Positions 36,988-50,762 of a stretch of 64,000 nucleotides of DNA are shown piece after piece. This stretch comes from Inhella proteolytica (GTDB lineage: Bacteria; Pseudomonadota; Gammaproteobacteria; Burkholderiales; Burkholderiaceae_C). The stretch is from NCBI RefSeq assembly GCF_016093275.1, contig NZ_JAEDAK010000004.1, forward strand, positions 186,001 to 250,000. Reading direction: 5' to 3'. A model generated the notes under the pieces. The model saw only the letters and a list, made by a program, of their open reading frames with translations. It was not told the DNA's origin and did not search any database. Both the position numbers and the translations under genes were made by a program. Each line of letters begins with the position of its first letter. Position 1 is the first letter of the stretch.

Positions 36988-37470
36988 ATGGACCTGGACG
37001 CCACCCCGCCCGAAGGCCTCGACCGCATCGACCTGCGCATCCTGCGCGTGCTGCAGGAAGACGCCCGCATCACCCACCAGAAGCTGGCCGAGGCCGTGCA
37101 CCTGAGCGCCAGCAGCGTGCATGAGCGCGTCAAGCGCCTGCAGCGCGAGGGCTTCATCCTCGGCTACCGCGCCCAGCTGAACCCCGAGAAGCTGGGAGCC
37201 GCGCTGATGGTGTTCGTGGAGGTGCTGCTCGACCGCACCGTGCACGACGTGATGGACACCTTCAAGGCCGCCGTGCAGGCCCGGCCCGAGATCCTGGAGT
37301 GCCACCTCGTGGCCGGTGGCTTCGACTACCTGCTGAAGACCCGCGTGGCCGACATGGCGGCCTACCGCAGCTTCATCGGCACCGGCATCTGGAGCCTGCC
37401 GGGGGTGCGGGAGACGCGCACCTATGTGGTGATGGAGGAGGTGAAGTGCGAGTTGGGGGTGCGGGTGTGA
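36988..37470 (+). CDS. Lrp/AsnC family transcriptional regulator, probable putA activator
   Basis: A 160-residue feast/famine regulator: winged helix LDRIDLRILRVLQEDARITHQKLAEAVHLSASSVHERVKRLQREGFILGYRAQLNPEKLG, then the RAM ligand domain. Lrp-type proteins adjacent to and divergent from putA act as proline-responsive activators, so that role is inferred here; the 90-bp gap between starts is the probable operator region. ATG 36988 fits family length. Its stop overlaps the next gene (GTGA at 37467-37470). Confidence 0.92.
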   Translation: MDLDATPPEGLDRIDLRILRVLQEDARITHQKLAEAVHLSASSVHERVKRLQREGFILGYRAQLNPEKLGAALMVFVEVLLDRTVHDVMDTFKAAVQARPEILECHLVAGGFDYLLKTRVADMAAYRSFIGTGIWSLPGVRETRTYVVMEEVKCELGVRV

Positions 37471-37925
37471 GCGCCGATCCCCATGACTTGAGCCTGAGAC
37501 TGCCTGGCGGCCGATTGAACCTGCGGGTCGGCCTGTGGACCGAGCGAGATGGCGCCCTGCTGCTGCAGCGCGAGCACGGCGACAGCTTCTGGACCGTGCC
37601 CGGTGGGCGGCTGCGCTTTGGCGAGACCTTGGAGCAGGGGCTGCGCCGCGAACTGCAGGAAGAGATCGGCCTGAGCTTCGGCCCTTTGCAGCTGTGCGGT
37701 CTGGTCGAGAACTTCTTCGACTGGCGGGGGCAGGCGATGCATGAGTGGCGGTGGCTGATGCGCGCCGCATGGCCCGCAGACTGCGAAGCATTGAGCCGCG
37801 AGCCCCAGCTGGAGTTCGCCTGGTGGCCGCTGGCTGAACTGCCCGATCTGCGCCCCTTGGCCTTGAAGGACTGGGGTGGGCACTCGGCGTTCTGGCACCA
37901 GGTCCAGGGGCGGCCACATGAATGA
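37467..37925 (+). CDS. Nudix hydrolase
   Basis: A 152-residue Nudix protein. GGRLRFGETLEQGLRRELQEEIGL fits Gx5Ex7REUxEExGU. It is a compact, stand-alone domain with no extra domain, so substrate cannot be assigned. It begins with GTG at 37467, which overlaps the Lrp gene stop (GTGA); no better start is available. It overlaps the HD-domain gene by 8 bp, so the Lrp gene, Nudix, HD and nucleotidyltransferase genes probably form one transcription unit. Confidence 0.88.
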   Translation: MSADPHDLSLRLPGGRLNLRVGLWTERDGALLLQREHGDSFWTVPGGRLRFGETLEQGLRRELQEEIGLSFGPLQLCGLVENFFDWRGQAMHEWRWLMRAAWPADCEALSREPQLEFAWWPLAELPDLRPLALKDWGGHSAFWHQVQGRPHE

Positions 37926-38532
37926 GCGGTTGGTGACCGCCTGGCAAAGCGCCTGGCAGGCCCTCGGCGCCCAAGGCGACGGCACAGCGCTGCGCGCGCA
38001 ACTCTGGGCCGCCTACGCTGAACCCCAGCGCCGCTATCACACCCAGCAGCACCTGCTCGAATGCCTGCACACGCTGGACACGGTGCGCGAACAGGTGCCC
38101 GAGGCCGCGGCCGTCGAGATCGCGCTCTGGTTCCACGACGCCATCTACGAACTGCAAGGCAAGGACAACGAAGCGCGCAGTGCTGCCTGGGCCGCGCAGG
38201 CGCTGCGCGATGCCGGCGCGCCCAGCGACCGTGCCGAGCAGGTGCGGCGCCTGGTGCTGGCCACCCGCCACCAGGCCAGCCCGCAGGCCGAGGACGAGGC
38301 CTGGCTGGTGGACATCGATCTCGCCATCCTGGGCGCCGCACCGGCGCGCTTTGCCGAGTACGAGGCGCAAATCCGCGCCGAGTACGCCTTCGTGCCCGAA
38401 GCGCTATTCAAGACCAAGCGCGCCGAGGTCTTGCGCGGCTTTCTGGCGCGCCCCTTCCTCTTCAGCACGGCGCACTTCCGCACCGAGCTGGAAGCGCGGG
38501 CGCGCGCCAATCTGGGCCAGGCGCTGGCGTGA
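37918..38532 (+). CDS. HD-domain-like metal-dependent phosphohydrolase
   Basis: A 204-residue protein whose first half has the spaced histidines and HD pair of HD phosphohydrolases: RRYHTQQHLLECLH, LWFHDAIYE and TRHQASPQAEDEAWLVDIDLAILG. The group is predicted to cleave phosphomonoesters or nucleotides; the substrate is unknown. It overlaps the Nudix gene upstream by 8 bp and the nucleotidyltransferase gene downstream by 4 bp (GTGA). Confidence 0.87.
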   Translation: MNERLVTAWQSAWQALGAQGDGTALRAQLWAAYAEPQRRYHTQQHLLECLHTLDTVREQVPEAAAVEIALWFHDAIYELQGKDNEARSAAWAAQALRDAGAPSDRAEQVRRLVLATRHQASPQAEDEAWLVDIDLAILGAAPARFAEYEAQIRAEYAFVPEALFKTKRAEVLRGFLARPFLFSTAHFRTELEARARANLGQALA

Positions 38533-39119
38533 GCGCCGCCCTGGCCGAACGCCTGCGCGCCCTGGCGCGGGCCGAGCCAAACCTGATGCGCGCCCTGCAT
38601 GCGGCGCGCCAGCTGGGCCTGCAGAACTGGTGCATTGCCGCCGGCGCGGTGCGCAACCCGGTATGGGACCGGCTGTTCGGCTGTACCAGCCCCACTGCCG
38701 ATGTGGACCTCGTGTACTTCGATGCGACCGACACGGACCCGCAGCGCGACCGTGCGCTGCAGGCCGAGCTGAGGGCCATGGCTCCGGAGTGGGACTGGGA
38801 AGTCGTCAACCAGGCCGGCGTGCACCACTGGTACGAAGCCAGCTACGGCGGCGTGCTGCCGCCATACCGCTCACTCGATGACGCCCTGGCCCGCTGGCCG
38901 GAAACCGCCACGGCCGTGGGGCTGCGCCTGGAACCGGACGACCGCCTGACCGTGTTGGCGCCTCTGGGCCTGCAGGATCTGTTCGACGGCGTGCTGCGCC
39001 ACAACCCGGCGGGCGGCAGCGTGGCGCAGTTTCAGCAGCGCCTGGTCGACAAGCGGTTTTTGCAGCGCTGGCCCGGCTTGCGTATGCCGCGGGATGGAGC
39101 GGCCCAGGGCTGCAGATAA
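38529..39119 (+). CDS. nucleotidyltransferase family protein (DUF925-like)
   Basis: A 196-residue protein. GAVRNPVWDRLFG and SPTADVDLVYFDATD form the pattern of the minimal nucleotidyltransferases of COG3575: a glycine followed after some residues by a DxD pair (D56-V-D58 region). The reaction would be nucleotide transfer to an unknown acceptor. It starts at GTG 38529, overlapping the HD-domain stop. The three genes Nudix, HD and this one look like a small nucleotide-processing operon. Confidence 0.83.
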   Translation: MSAALAERLRALARAEPNLMRALHAARQLGLQNWCIAAGAVRNPVWDRLFGCTSPTADVDLVYFDATDTDPQRDRALQAELRAMAPEWDWEVVNQAGVHHWYEASYGGVLPPYRSLDDALARWPETATAVGLRLEPDDRLTVLAPLGLQDLFDGVLRHNPAGGSVAQFQQRLVDKRFLQRWPGLRMPRDGAAQGCR

Positions 39120-39198
39120 TCCGCGCCCTTTGCCACCCACTCGCCCACCAGAGGCCGGACGGGGTCGGCAAGCACTTGGCACATCTTCAGGGAGCCCC

Positions 39199-41709
39199 AT
39201 GGGCACGAACTTGTTCACTTGGCGCATGGCCTTGCTGCCTTGCGTCCTCAGTCTGCTGGTCGCCTGCGGGGGCGGCTCGGAACCGCCCGCGGCAAGCCCA
39301 CAGGTCGCGGCAGCGGATCTGACCCAGCAGGCTGCGGAGACCCTGAGGCGGCGTGCCAGCGGCCTGCGGGTGCAAGCGGCGGCCCTGCCCTCGCTCGAAC
39401 TGCAGGCCGAGCAGCTGTTCGAGTTTGCCGAGCAGCAGTACCCGCAGCTGTTCCCAGGGCGCAGCCCCACCCGGCTGTTCGGCGCCCTGAACTACCGCTA
39501 CTACCCGGCCAGTGGCATCTATCTCGGCATCGTCGTTGGCCCCAGCACCGAGTACCAGGCCGAAGGCGTCTACCTGATGGGCGGCCCTTACGGCGACAAG
39601 CCCCTGTTGGTCGGCACGATCGGCCAGTTCCTGGATTCCGATGGCGATGGGGTTGCCAATGCCCAGGACGTGGCACCCAGCGACCCGCTGTGCGCGCTGG
39701 CACAGGACGCCTACCAGGGCAGCTGCCACTGGCGCAGCATGGGCAGCGCAAAGGTCAAGATCCTGGGCCAGAGCGGCGACCTGCTGTACCTGAGTGCGCT
39801 GGGCGAGCAGGCCCTGGTCTATGCCTATGACCTGCGCAGCGGCCACTTCAGCGCCCGCGTGGCGCTCAGCGGTTTCGTGCCCACGGCCATGGTGTATTCG
39901 GCCGAGCAGGCGCGCTTCTACATGGGCGACGCACAGGGCCGCGTGCACGCCATCAACGAAGCTTTCGTCGAGATCGGCAAGCCCTTTGCCGAGGTGAAGT
40001 TCGCCGTGAACGCCTTGGCAATGGCAGGCAAGCATCTGATGGTGCAGGACAGCTCCGGCCTGACGGTGTTTGATCGCTTCGGCATCCAGACCGGCAGCGG
40101 TGGCGTGTTCTATGCGTCGATCGACGGAGCCGAATGGAATGCGGCCAACTCGCGCCTGTATTACCTGACCCGCGGCATCAGCCCGGCCGATGTGGTCTAT
40201 GCCGAGCTGGACAGCGCCACCGGCAAGATCAAGGGCGGGGGTGAATCGCCCTATCACGGGGACTACCCCATCATGGATCCGGTGCGTCTCAACCCGGCCG
40301 GCACGCGCCTGCTGCTGGGTTCGGGCAATCTTTACAGCACCGACACGCTGCGCTGGGCCGGCAAGCTGCCCACCGAATCCATCGCCGACGCCCTCTGGCT
40401 GAACGACAGCGACACCGTGGTGGCCTCGCGGGGCGCCACGCGGGTGCGCCTGCAGCGCTTCGACGGCACGCGCCAGCTCGTCGAGGCCATGGACCTGCCG
40501 CCCGGCGGGCAGCTGCTGGGCCTGGTGCGGCGCGGTGGTGATGTGCACTGGCTGCTGCAGTACGGTGACCGCGTGCAAGTGGGCGTGTTCACGCCCTCGG
40601 ACGACAGCGACAAGGATGGCGTTCCGAACGGCCAGGACAAGTTTCCGCTCGACCCCGCGGCGGCTGCGGACAGCGACGGCGACAGCCACCCCGACGCCTG
40701 GCTGGCCGGGCGCAGCCAGGCCGACAGCACCACCGGCCTGAGCCTGGACGCCTACCCGCTGGACGCCGCCTGCCATGCTCCTGAGCAGGGCAACGGCAGC
40801 GTCTGCAACCCCAGCTTCTACGCGCCCAAGGCCGTGCCCACCAAGGTGCTGGCGGACGGCCGCGGCATGGTCTACCTGCTGGATACGCAAGCCGCGCGCG
40901 TGTACCGCTGGTCCGCCAGCAGCGCCAGCTTCCTGACGCCCCTGGTCATCGGCCAGCCCGACCTCGCCGGCGTGCGCCAGGGTCCGCGCGTCTTCGGCCT
41001 GAGCCCGGATGGCCGCCGCCTGTACTTCGGCTACGACAACGGCCTGGTCAGCTGGATGGACAGCGCCGGTGGCGCCGAGCGCCAGTTCGCCAATGTGGCC
41101 AGCACGGTGGGCGGCCTGGTGGCGGCCGGCAACTTCGTGCTGGTGCAGGACGCCTCGGGCGCCTGGGACACGCACAGCGTGTTCGATACCAACGGCGTGC
41201 TGCGCGACAGCCAGGACTGGAACTACTACTCCACGCACTACCTCTGGGCACCCACCCAGAACCGCGTGTACTTCTATCGCTCCAGCCAGAGCCCGAACGA
41301 TCTGCACTACGAAGAATTGGACCCGGTGAGCGGCAAGATCGCCAGCAAGGGCGAAACGCCGTACCACGGCGAGCACAGCTTCTACGGCGCCATGGCCCTG
41401 TCACCCAGCGGCGCGCGCATCGCCCTCGGGCAGGGCCTGGTGCTTTCCACCAGCGATCTGCGCGTGCTCAAGGATCTGAAGGAGGCCTGGCTGGATGTGC
41501 AGTGGCTGCTGGACGGCCGCCTGGCCGCCCTGCTGCCCAACGGCGCCAACACGCGCGTGGCGCTCTACAACGCCAACAGCCTCGAACTCGAGGGCAATCT
41601 GCTGGCCGAAGGCGAGCCCATCGCGCTGAGCCCTCTGGGCGGCCAAACCCTGGCCGTGCTGACCCGGCTGCGCGACGGCAGCTTCCGCATGACCACACTG
41701 CAGCCCTGA
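39199..41709 (+). CDS. large duplicated propeller-like lipoprotein with thrombospondin type-3-like repeats
   Basis: An 836-residue lipoprotein with a clear lipobox (LLVAC, C23). Residues about 71-144 are a small module shared with the DUF1800 protein at 28.7 kb. DSDGDGVANAQDVAP (146 onward) and DDSDKDGVPNGQDKFPLDP plus DSDGDSHPD (about residue 470-490) are thrombospondin type-3-like calcium-binding repeats. Each is followed by a beta-propeller-like half, and the halves are homologous: DSATGKIKGGGESPYHG near residue 335 and DPVSGKIASKGETPYHG near residue 705, each followed by an LLLGSGNLYSTDTLRW or IALGQGLVLSTSDLRV segment. Probably surface or periplasmic; role unknown. AGGGAG precedes ATG 39199. 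Confidence 0.82.
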   Translation: MGTNLFTWRMALLPCVLSLLVACGGGSEPPAASPQVAAADLTQQAAETLRRRASGLRVQAAALPSLELQAEQLFEFAEQQYPQLFPGRSPTRLFGALNYRYYPASGIYLGIVVGPSTEYQAEGVYLMGGPYGDKPLLVGTIGQFLDSDGDGVANAQDVAPSDPLCALAQDAYQGSCHWRSMGSAKVKILGQSGDLLYLSALGEQALVYAYDLRSGHFSARVALSGFVPTAMVYSAEQARFYMGDAQGRVHAINEAFVEIGKPFAEVKFAVNALAMAGKHLMVQDSSGLTVFDRFGIQTGSGGVFYASIDGAEWNAANSRLYYLTRGISPADVVYAELDSATGKIKGGGESPYHGDYPIMDPVRLNPAGTRLLLGSGNLYSTDTLRWAGKLPTESIADALWLNDSDTVVASRGATRVRLQRFDGTRQLVEAMDLPPGGQLLGLVRRGGDVHWLLQYGDRVQVGVFTPSDDSDKDGVPNGQDKFPLDPAAAADSDGDSHPDAWLAGRSQADSTTGLSLDAYPLDAACHAPEQGNGSVCNPSFYAPKAVPTKVLADGRGMVYLLDTQAARVYRWSASSASFLTPLVIGQPDLAGVRQGPRVFGLSPDGRRLYFGYDNGLVSWMDSAGGAERQFANVASTVGGLVAAGNFVLVQDASGAWDTHSVFDTNGVLRDSQDWNYYSTHYLWAPTQNRVYFYRSSQSPNDLHYEELDPVSGKIASKGETPYHGEHSFYGAMALSPSGARIALGQGLVLSTSDLRVLKDLKEAWLDVQWLLDGRLAALLPNGANTRVALYNANSLELEGNLLAEGEPIALSPLGGQTLAVLTRLRDGSFRMTTLQP

Positions 41710-41747
41710 TCGGGCCGCTCCCAGCCTGCATCCGCTTCGCAGACCCC

Positions 41748-42380
41748 ATGCACGACTACTACGCCACCCGCGCCCCCTACTACGACGCCGTCTACGCCAA
41801 GCCCGAGCGCGCGGCCGACATCGCCTGGCTGCAAGCCACCCTGCCCGAGGTGTTCGCCGGCCACCAGGTGCTGGAGATCGCCTGCGGCACCGGCTTCTGG
41901 ACGCCCTGGATCGCGCGCACCGCCCAGCGCCTGGTGGCCACCGATGGGACTGCCGAACCGCTCGCTCTGGCCCGCGCCCGCCCGGGCTGCGAAGCGGTGC
42001 ACTTCCAGCAGGCCGATGCCTACGCGCTGCCGGCAGAGCTGCAGGGCTTTGACGCCGCCTTTGCCGGCCTGTGGTTCTCGCACGTACCGCGTGAGCGCCA
42101 GGCCGAGTTTCTGGACGGCCTGCATGGTCGGCTGCAACCTGGCGCCCGCGTGGTGATGATCGACAACAACGAGGTGCAGCTGGGCGACTGGCCCATCGCC
42201 GAGACCGACGCCCACGGCAACACCTTCCAGCACCGCAGCACCCACGATGGCGTGGTGCACCCGGTGCTGAAGAACTTCCCCACCGAGGCCGAGTGGCGCC
42301 AGCTGCTGGCCGACCGCGCCACCGACATCGAGTGGCGGATGCTGGAGAACTTCTGGTGGGTCAGCTACCGGCTGCGCTGA
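41748..42380 (+). CDS. class I SAM-dependent methyltransferase
   Basis: A 210-residue Rossmann-fold enzyme. VLEIACGTGFWTPWIA is the SAM-binding motif I, followed by RLVATDGT (acidic ribose contact) and FDAAFAGLWFSHVPRERQAEFLDGLHGRLQPGARVVMID. The substrate cannot be inferred. It lies 38 bp behind the large lipoprotein gene and overlaps the convergent DUF938 methyltransferase gene by 20 bp. The HSTHDGVVHPVLKNFPTEAEW segment is typical of small uncharacterised methyltransferases. Confidence 0.88.
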   Translation: MHDYYATRAPYYDAVYAKPERAADIAWLQATLPEVFAGHQVLEIACGTGFWTPWIARTAQRLVATDGTAEPLALARARPGCEAVHFQQADAYALPAELQGFDAAFAGLWFSHVPRERQAEFLDGLHGRLQPGARVVMIDNNEVQLGDWPIAETDAHGNTFQHRSTHDGVVHPVLKNFPTEAEWRQLLADRATDIEWRMLENFWWVSYRLR

Positions 42381-42960
42381 ACACCAGCAGCAGGTTGTTG
42401 GCCGGCATCGCCACCCGCTCGCTGAGCCGCAGGCCGGCACGCGCGGCCTCGGCCGCCACATCGGCCAGCGCGCGCAGGCCCCAGGCGGGGTGGCGGGCGC
42501 GCAGGTCGGCGTCGAAGGCGAGGTTGCTGGGCGCGGTGGGCAGCTCGGCTTCCAGGTAGGGCCCGTAGGTGATGAGCCGGCCCTGCGGCGCCAGGTGGCG
42601 GGCGGCGCCCTGCATCAGGCCGGCGCAGCAGGCCCAGGGGGCGATGTGCAGCAGGTTGGCGCAGTACACGAGCTCGAAGCGCGCCTCGCCCAGGCCCCAG
42701 TCGGGCTGGGCCACGTCCAGCGGCAACGGCGGGCGCCAGCGCGCCGGCCGCGGGGGCTGGCGCAGCCAGTGCAGCAGCTCGGGGTCGGCCTCGGTGGGCT
42801 GCCAAAGCCAGCCCGGCAGGCCGGCCACGAAGTGACGGGCGTGCTGGCCGGTGCCGGAGGCGATTTCCAGCGCCTGACCCTGCGCGGGCAACAGGCGCTG
42901 CAGTTGCTCGAGGATGGGCTGTTGGTTGCGTTCGGCGGCGGGGGAATGGGGTGCGGGCAT
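42361..42960 (-). CDS. DUF938 family SAM-dependent methyltransferase-like protein
   Basis: A 199-residue protein of the DUF938 type: AERNQQPILEQLQRLLP, LEIASGTGQHARHFV (SAM motif I), FELVYCANLLHIAPWACCAGLMQGAARHLAP and LITYGPYL. A methyltransferase fold is clear but no substrate is known. It overlaps the convergent methyltransferase gene by 20 bp at its 3' end and precedes the signal peptidase gene region (10 bp separates its start from the lepB stop). Confidence 0.88.
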   Translation of the reverse strand: MPAPHSPAAERNQQPILEQLQRLLPAQGQALEIASGTGQHARHFVAGLPGWLWQPTEADPELLHWLRQPPRPARWRPPLPLDVAQPDWGLGEARFELVYCANLLHIAPWACCAGLMQGAARHLAPQGRLITYGPYLEAELPTAPSNLAFDADLRARHPAWGLRALADVAAEAARAGLRLSERVAMPANNLLLVFSAAGS

Positions 42961-42970
42961 GCCGCCGGTT

Positions 42971-43624
42971 TTACTCCAGCGCCCGCCCCAGGCGCGCCAG
43001 GCGCGGCAGGTAATGGCGCTCAGGGTCGAAGGAGGCCAGCAGGCGGCTGACGCGGCCGATCAGCAGCGCGCGCGGCACCGGGCCGAAGTAGCGCGAGTCG
43101 TGGCTGTTGTCGCGGTTGTCGCCGAGCATGAAGTAGTGGCCGGGCGGCACCTGCCATTCACCGTCGCGCCGCGCCGGCACCGCCGGCAACGCCTGCAACG
43201 CATGGCGGCGCGCGCCCAGCTGCTCAACGCCGCGCAAGGCCGGGCCCAGCGTCTCCTCGGCCCACTCGGGCTCGCTCAGCGGCACCGGCAGGTCGTTGAT
43301 GAAGAGCCGGCCGGCGCGCAGCGTCACGCGGTCGCCCGGCAGGCCGACGACGCGCTTGAGCAGGCGCGTGCCATCGGCCGGTGAGCCGAAGGTGACGATG
43401 TCGCCGCGCGCCGGCTCCTGCCACTGCGCCAGCACCAGGTCGCTGAGCGGCAGCTTGAGCTGGTAGGCCAGGCGGTTGACGAGCACCACGTCGCCTTCGA
43501 TGACGGTGGGCCGCATCGAGGCCGTGGGCACCGGGTTCCAGTCCGCCACGGCGGTGCGGAACAGGCCGAACAGGGCCAGGAAGAGCAGAAAACCGCGCTG
43601 TTCGCGCCACCAGGTGCGGGTCAT
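42971..43624 (-). CDS. signal peptidase I (second, short form)
   Basis: A 217-residue type I signal peptidase. One N-terminal membrane segment (GFLLFLALFGLFRTAVA) precedes the catalytic serine S36 in VPTASMRPT, the general-base lysine K90 in RLLKRVVGLPGDRV and the MLGDNRDNSHDSRYFG box. It cleaves signal peptides on the periplasmic face. It is shorter than the usual Burkholderiales LepB (about 320 residues, in an lepA-lepB locus), so it is probably an additional copy with a narrower substrate set. AAGGAGG supports ATG 43624. Confidence 0.9.
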   Translation of the reverse strand: MTRTWWREQRGFLLFLALFGLFRTAVADWNPVPTASMRPTVIEGDVVLVNRLAYQLKLPLSDLVLAQWQEPARGDIVTFGSPADGTRLLKRVVGLPGDRVTLRAGRLFINDLPVPLSEPEWAEETLGPALRGVEQLGARRHALQALPAVPARRDGEWQVPPGHYFMLGDNRDNSHDSRYFGPVPRALLIGRVSRLLASFDPERHYLPRLARLGRALE

Positions 43625-43774
43625 GGGAGCCTCCTTGAAAGCCCGCAGGCTAGGAGGGGCCGCCCGGGCCGTGGGGGCCGGCGCGATGGTTGCACGCACG
43701 GCGCGGCGAATGGCGGGCAGGAATGCACGGATGGCGGCCCAAGGGCACCAGGGGCCTCGCTAGGATGCGCGCCC

Positions 43775-48888
<5,114 letters not shown>

Positions 48889-49037
48889 CTAGGCGCGAGA
48901 GGCAATGCGGCTCTAGGGGGAGGCGCCCAAGCGCAACCCGGGTTTACGCCAACGCCACTGGAAGACTCAAGCCTTGCGGCGTGAGCGCCCGGAGACCGAA
49001 GATCGCCGCGCGCTATCGGGCTATCGGGAGACGGCAG

Positions 49038-50741
49038 ATGCAGTCCACGGAGGTGGTTCACAAGCAGCCAGTGCTGGGGGCAGTTCTGGTCGCGGTGATG
49101 GATCTGCACCATGAGGTCTTGCCGCGTCTTGCTCAAGTCATGCGCATCCGCCTGCACGACTGGCTCGTGCAACAGCGCGAGGCGCAGGGAGCTGCGTTTG
49201 ATGCGACCGAGTCGGTCGATCAACTGGTGATCACCACGGCCAGCCTGCCCCTTGCGCATGAGTTCGCACGGTCCTTGTTGGCGCTCTGCCCCGTCGACAG
49301 TGCGCTGCCTGCTCTCATACGTCTCGGCTTGGCCTTGGTGACCGACAGCGAGCCGAGCCATCGGGCAGGGCAGCGCGCTCGGCAGCTTGCCCTGGCCGGA
49401 GCGCCAGGCGAGTGGAGCATGGACAGCGCGCAGCTGCCGCTGGCAGATGAGCTTCTGGCCTTGGCCTGGCAAGCCAGCAGCCCGGGCGATCGCGTCTCCT
49501 ACCGTCCCCCCCTGCCACGAGCGCACCTCGTCGATCCACCCGGCCTGGTGCCGGTTGTTGCGGTGATGCCCCTGCGGCGACGCTCGGGGCCCATCGAATT
49601 CAATGCCGTGGGCGAACTCTTTGCAGATTCGCTGATCAACCAGCTGTCGCAGTTCAGCCAACTGCGTGTCCTGTCTCGACGCTCCACCACCGAATTGCGC
49701 GAACAGGTCGGCAACCTTCCTGGACTTCAGGCCGGGCTGGGCGCCAGCCATGTGCTCAGTGGACGCTTTTCCGTAGGCCTGGGACGCAGCCTGCAGTTGG
49801 AACTCAACCTGCATGACTGCACAAGCGGCGCGGAGCTATGGCAAGGGCGATACCAGGGCCTAGTGGATGACTTGATTCAAGGTGATCTGGATCTGGTGGG
49901 GCCTTGCGCCAGTGAACTCGCGCACAGCCTGCTGCAGTGCAGTTTGGAGGCCGTGGCCGGCAATACCTGGAGCGAACTGCGCGACTTCGAACGCCTGATC
50001 GGCGCTGGAACCCTGCTGTTCCGCCTGAGCGAGGCCGCGTTTCAGCGTGCCCGCGAGCTGCTTGACGAACTGCAGGCCCGGCACCCGCGCAGTCCGCTTG
50101 TGCTGGCCTGGCTCGCGATCTGGCACAACATGCAGGTGCTCGACGGCCGCGTAGACATTCAGGTAGGCAAAGAATGCGCGCTGCGCGCCGCGCAAGCAGC
50201 CTTGGAGTTGAATCCGGAACAGGCGCTCGCCCATGCCGCCCTGGCTCATTTGCATACCGCGGTGGGACGTCGGCCCGATCTGGCCCTGCCCCACAGCGAG
50301 CAGGCTTTGCGTGCCAACCCCAATGAGCCGATGGCCTGGCTGTTCCGTGGGCTGGCGCTGGCCGTACTAGACCGCGGGGGAGAAGCCAGTCAGGCAGCCA
50401 TGTTGGGCCAGCGGCTCTCACCGCTGGACCCGTGGAGTCATACCTTCGATCTGGTCACCGCAAGTGCCTTGGCCAGCGCCGGGCGCTGGCAAGAGGCGCT
50501 GGAGAGTTGCCGGCGCAGTTTGCAGCTCTGCCCTACGCACGGGCCAGCCGTCCGGCAACTCATCACCATCTTGCAGGCTCTGGACCGTGGCGATGAGGCT
50601 CGCCGGTGGGTCGACCGCCTGCTGCAACTGCGGCCCGGCTATACGGTCGCGCGGTACCGCCGTGTGACCGATGCCTTGCACTTCCCCGCCATGGAACGCG
50701 AAGCGCTGCTGATGGAAGCAGCCGGCGTGCCATTGAGTTAA
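49038..50741 (+). CDS. cyclase-like / TolB-like / TPR protein
   Basis: A 567-residue protein. Residues about 12-150 (VLVAVMDLHHEVLP..., SVDQLVITTASLPLAHEFARSLLALCP, RAGQRARQLALAGAPGEWSMDS) resemble a degenerate class III nucleotide cyclase fold. Residues about 172-290 are TolB/FlgO-like: VVAVMPLRRRSGPIEFNAVGELFADSLINQLSQFSQLRVLSRRST and ASHVLSGRFSVGLGRSLQLELNLHDCTSGAELWQGRYQG. TPR helices follow (AAQAALELNPEQALAHAALAHLHTAVGRRPDLALPHSEQALRANP). This domain order is known from adenylate-cyclase/TPR proteins (COG5616). ATG 49038 has a GGGAG 9 nt upstream. It begins the accessory operon. Confidence 0.75.
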   Translation: MQSTEVVHKQPVLGAVLVAVMDLHHEVLPRLAQVMRIRLHDWLVQQREAQGAAFDATESVDQLVITTASLPLAHEFARSLLALCPVDSALPALIRLGLALVTDSEPSHRAGQRARQLALAGAPGEWSMDSAQLPLADELLALAWQASSPGDRVSYRPPLPRAHLVDPPGLVPVVAVMPLRRRSGPIEFNAVGELFADSLINQLSQFSQLRVLSRRSTTELREQVGNLPGLQAGLGASHVLSGRFSVGLGRSLQLELNLHDCTSGAELWQGRYQGLVDDLIQGDLDLVGPCASELAHSLLQCSLEAVAGNTWSELRDFERLIGAGTLLFRLSEAAFQRARELLDELQARHPRSPLVLAWLAIWHNMQVLDGRVDIQVGKECALRAAQAALELNPEQALAHAALAHLHTAVGRRPDLALPHSEQALRANPNEPMAWLFRGLALAVLDRGGEASQAAMLGQRLSPLDPWSHTFDLVTASALASAGRWQEALESCRRSLQLCPTHGPAVRQLITILQALDRGDEARRWVDRLLQLRPGYTVARYRRVTDALHFPAMEREALLMEAAGVPLS

Positions 50742-50762
50742 TTCCGCTTGAAGGAGCGAACG

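Noticed and set aside
33526-37470. A 1,300-codon plus-strand frame opposite putA running into the Lrp gene
   Set aside because: The part opposite putA is a GC-rich mirror of the true gene; only the Lrp part (36988-37470) matches a family.
49013-49028. Tandem CTATCGGG octamers before the TPR gene
   Set aside because: Only two copies; no known regulatory motif and no wider repeat.
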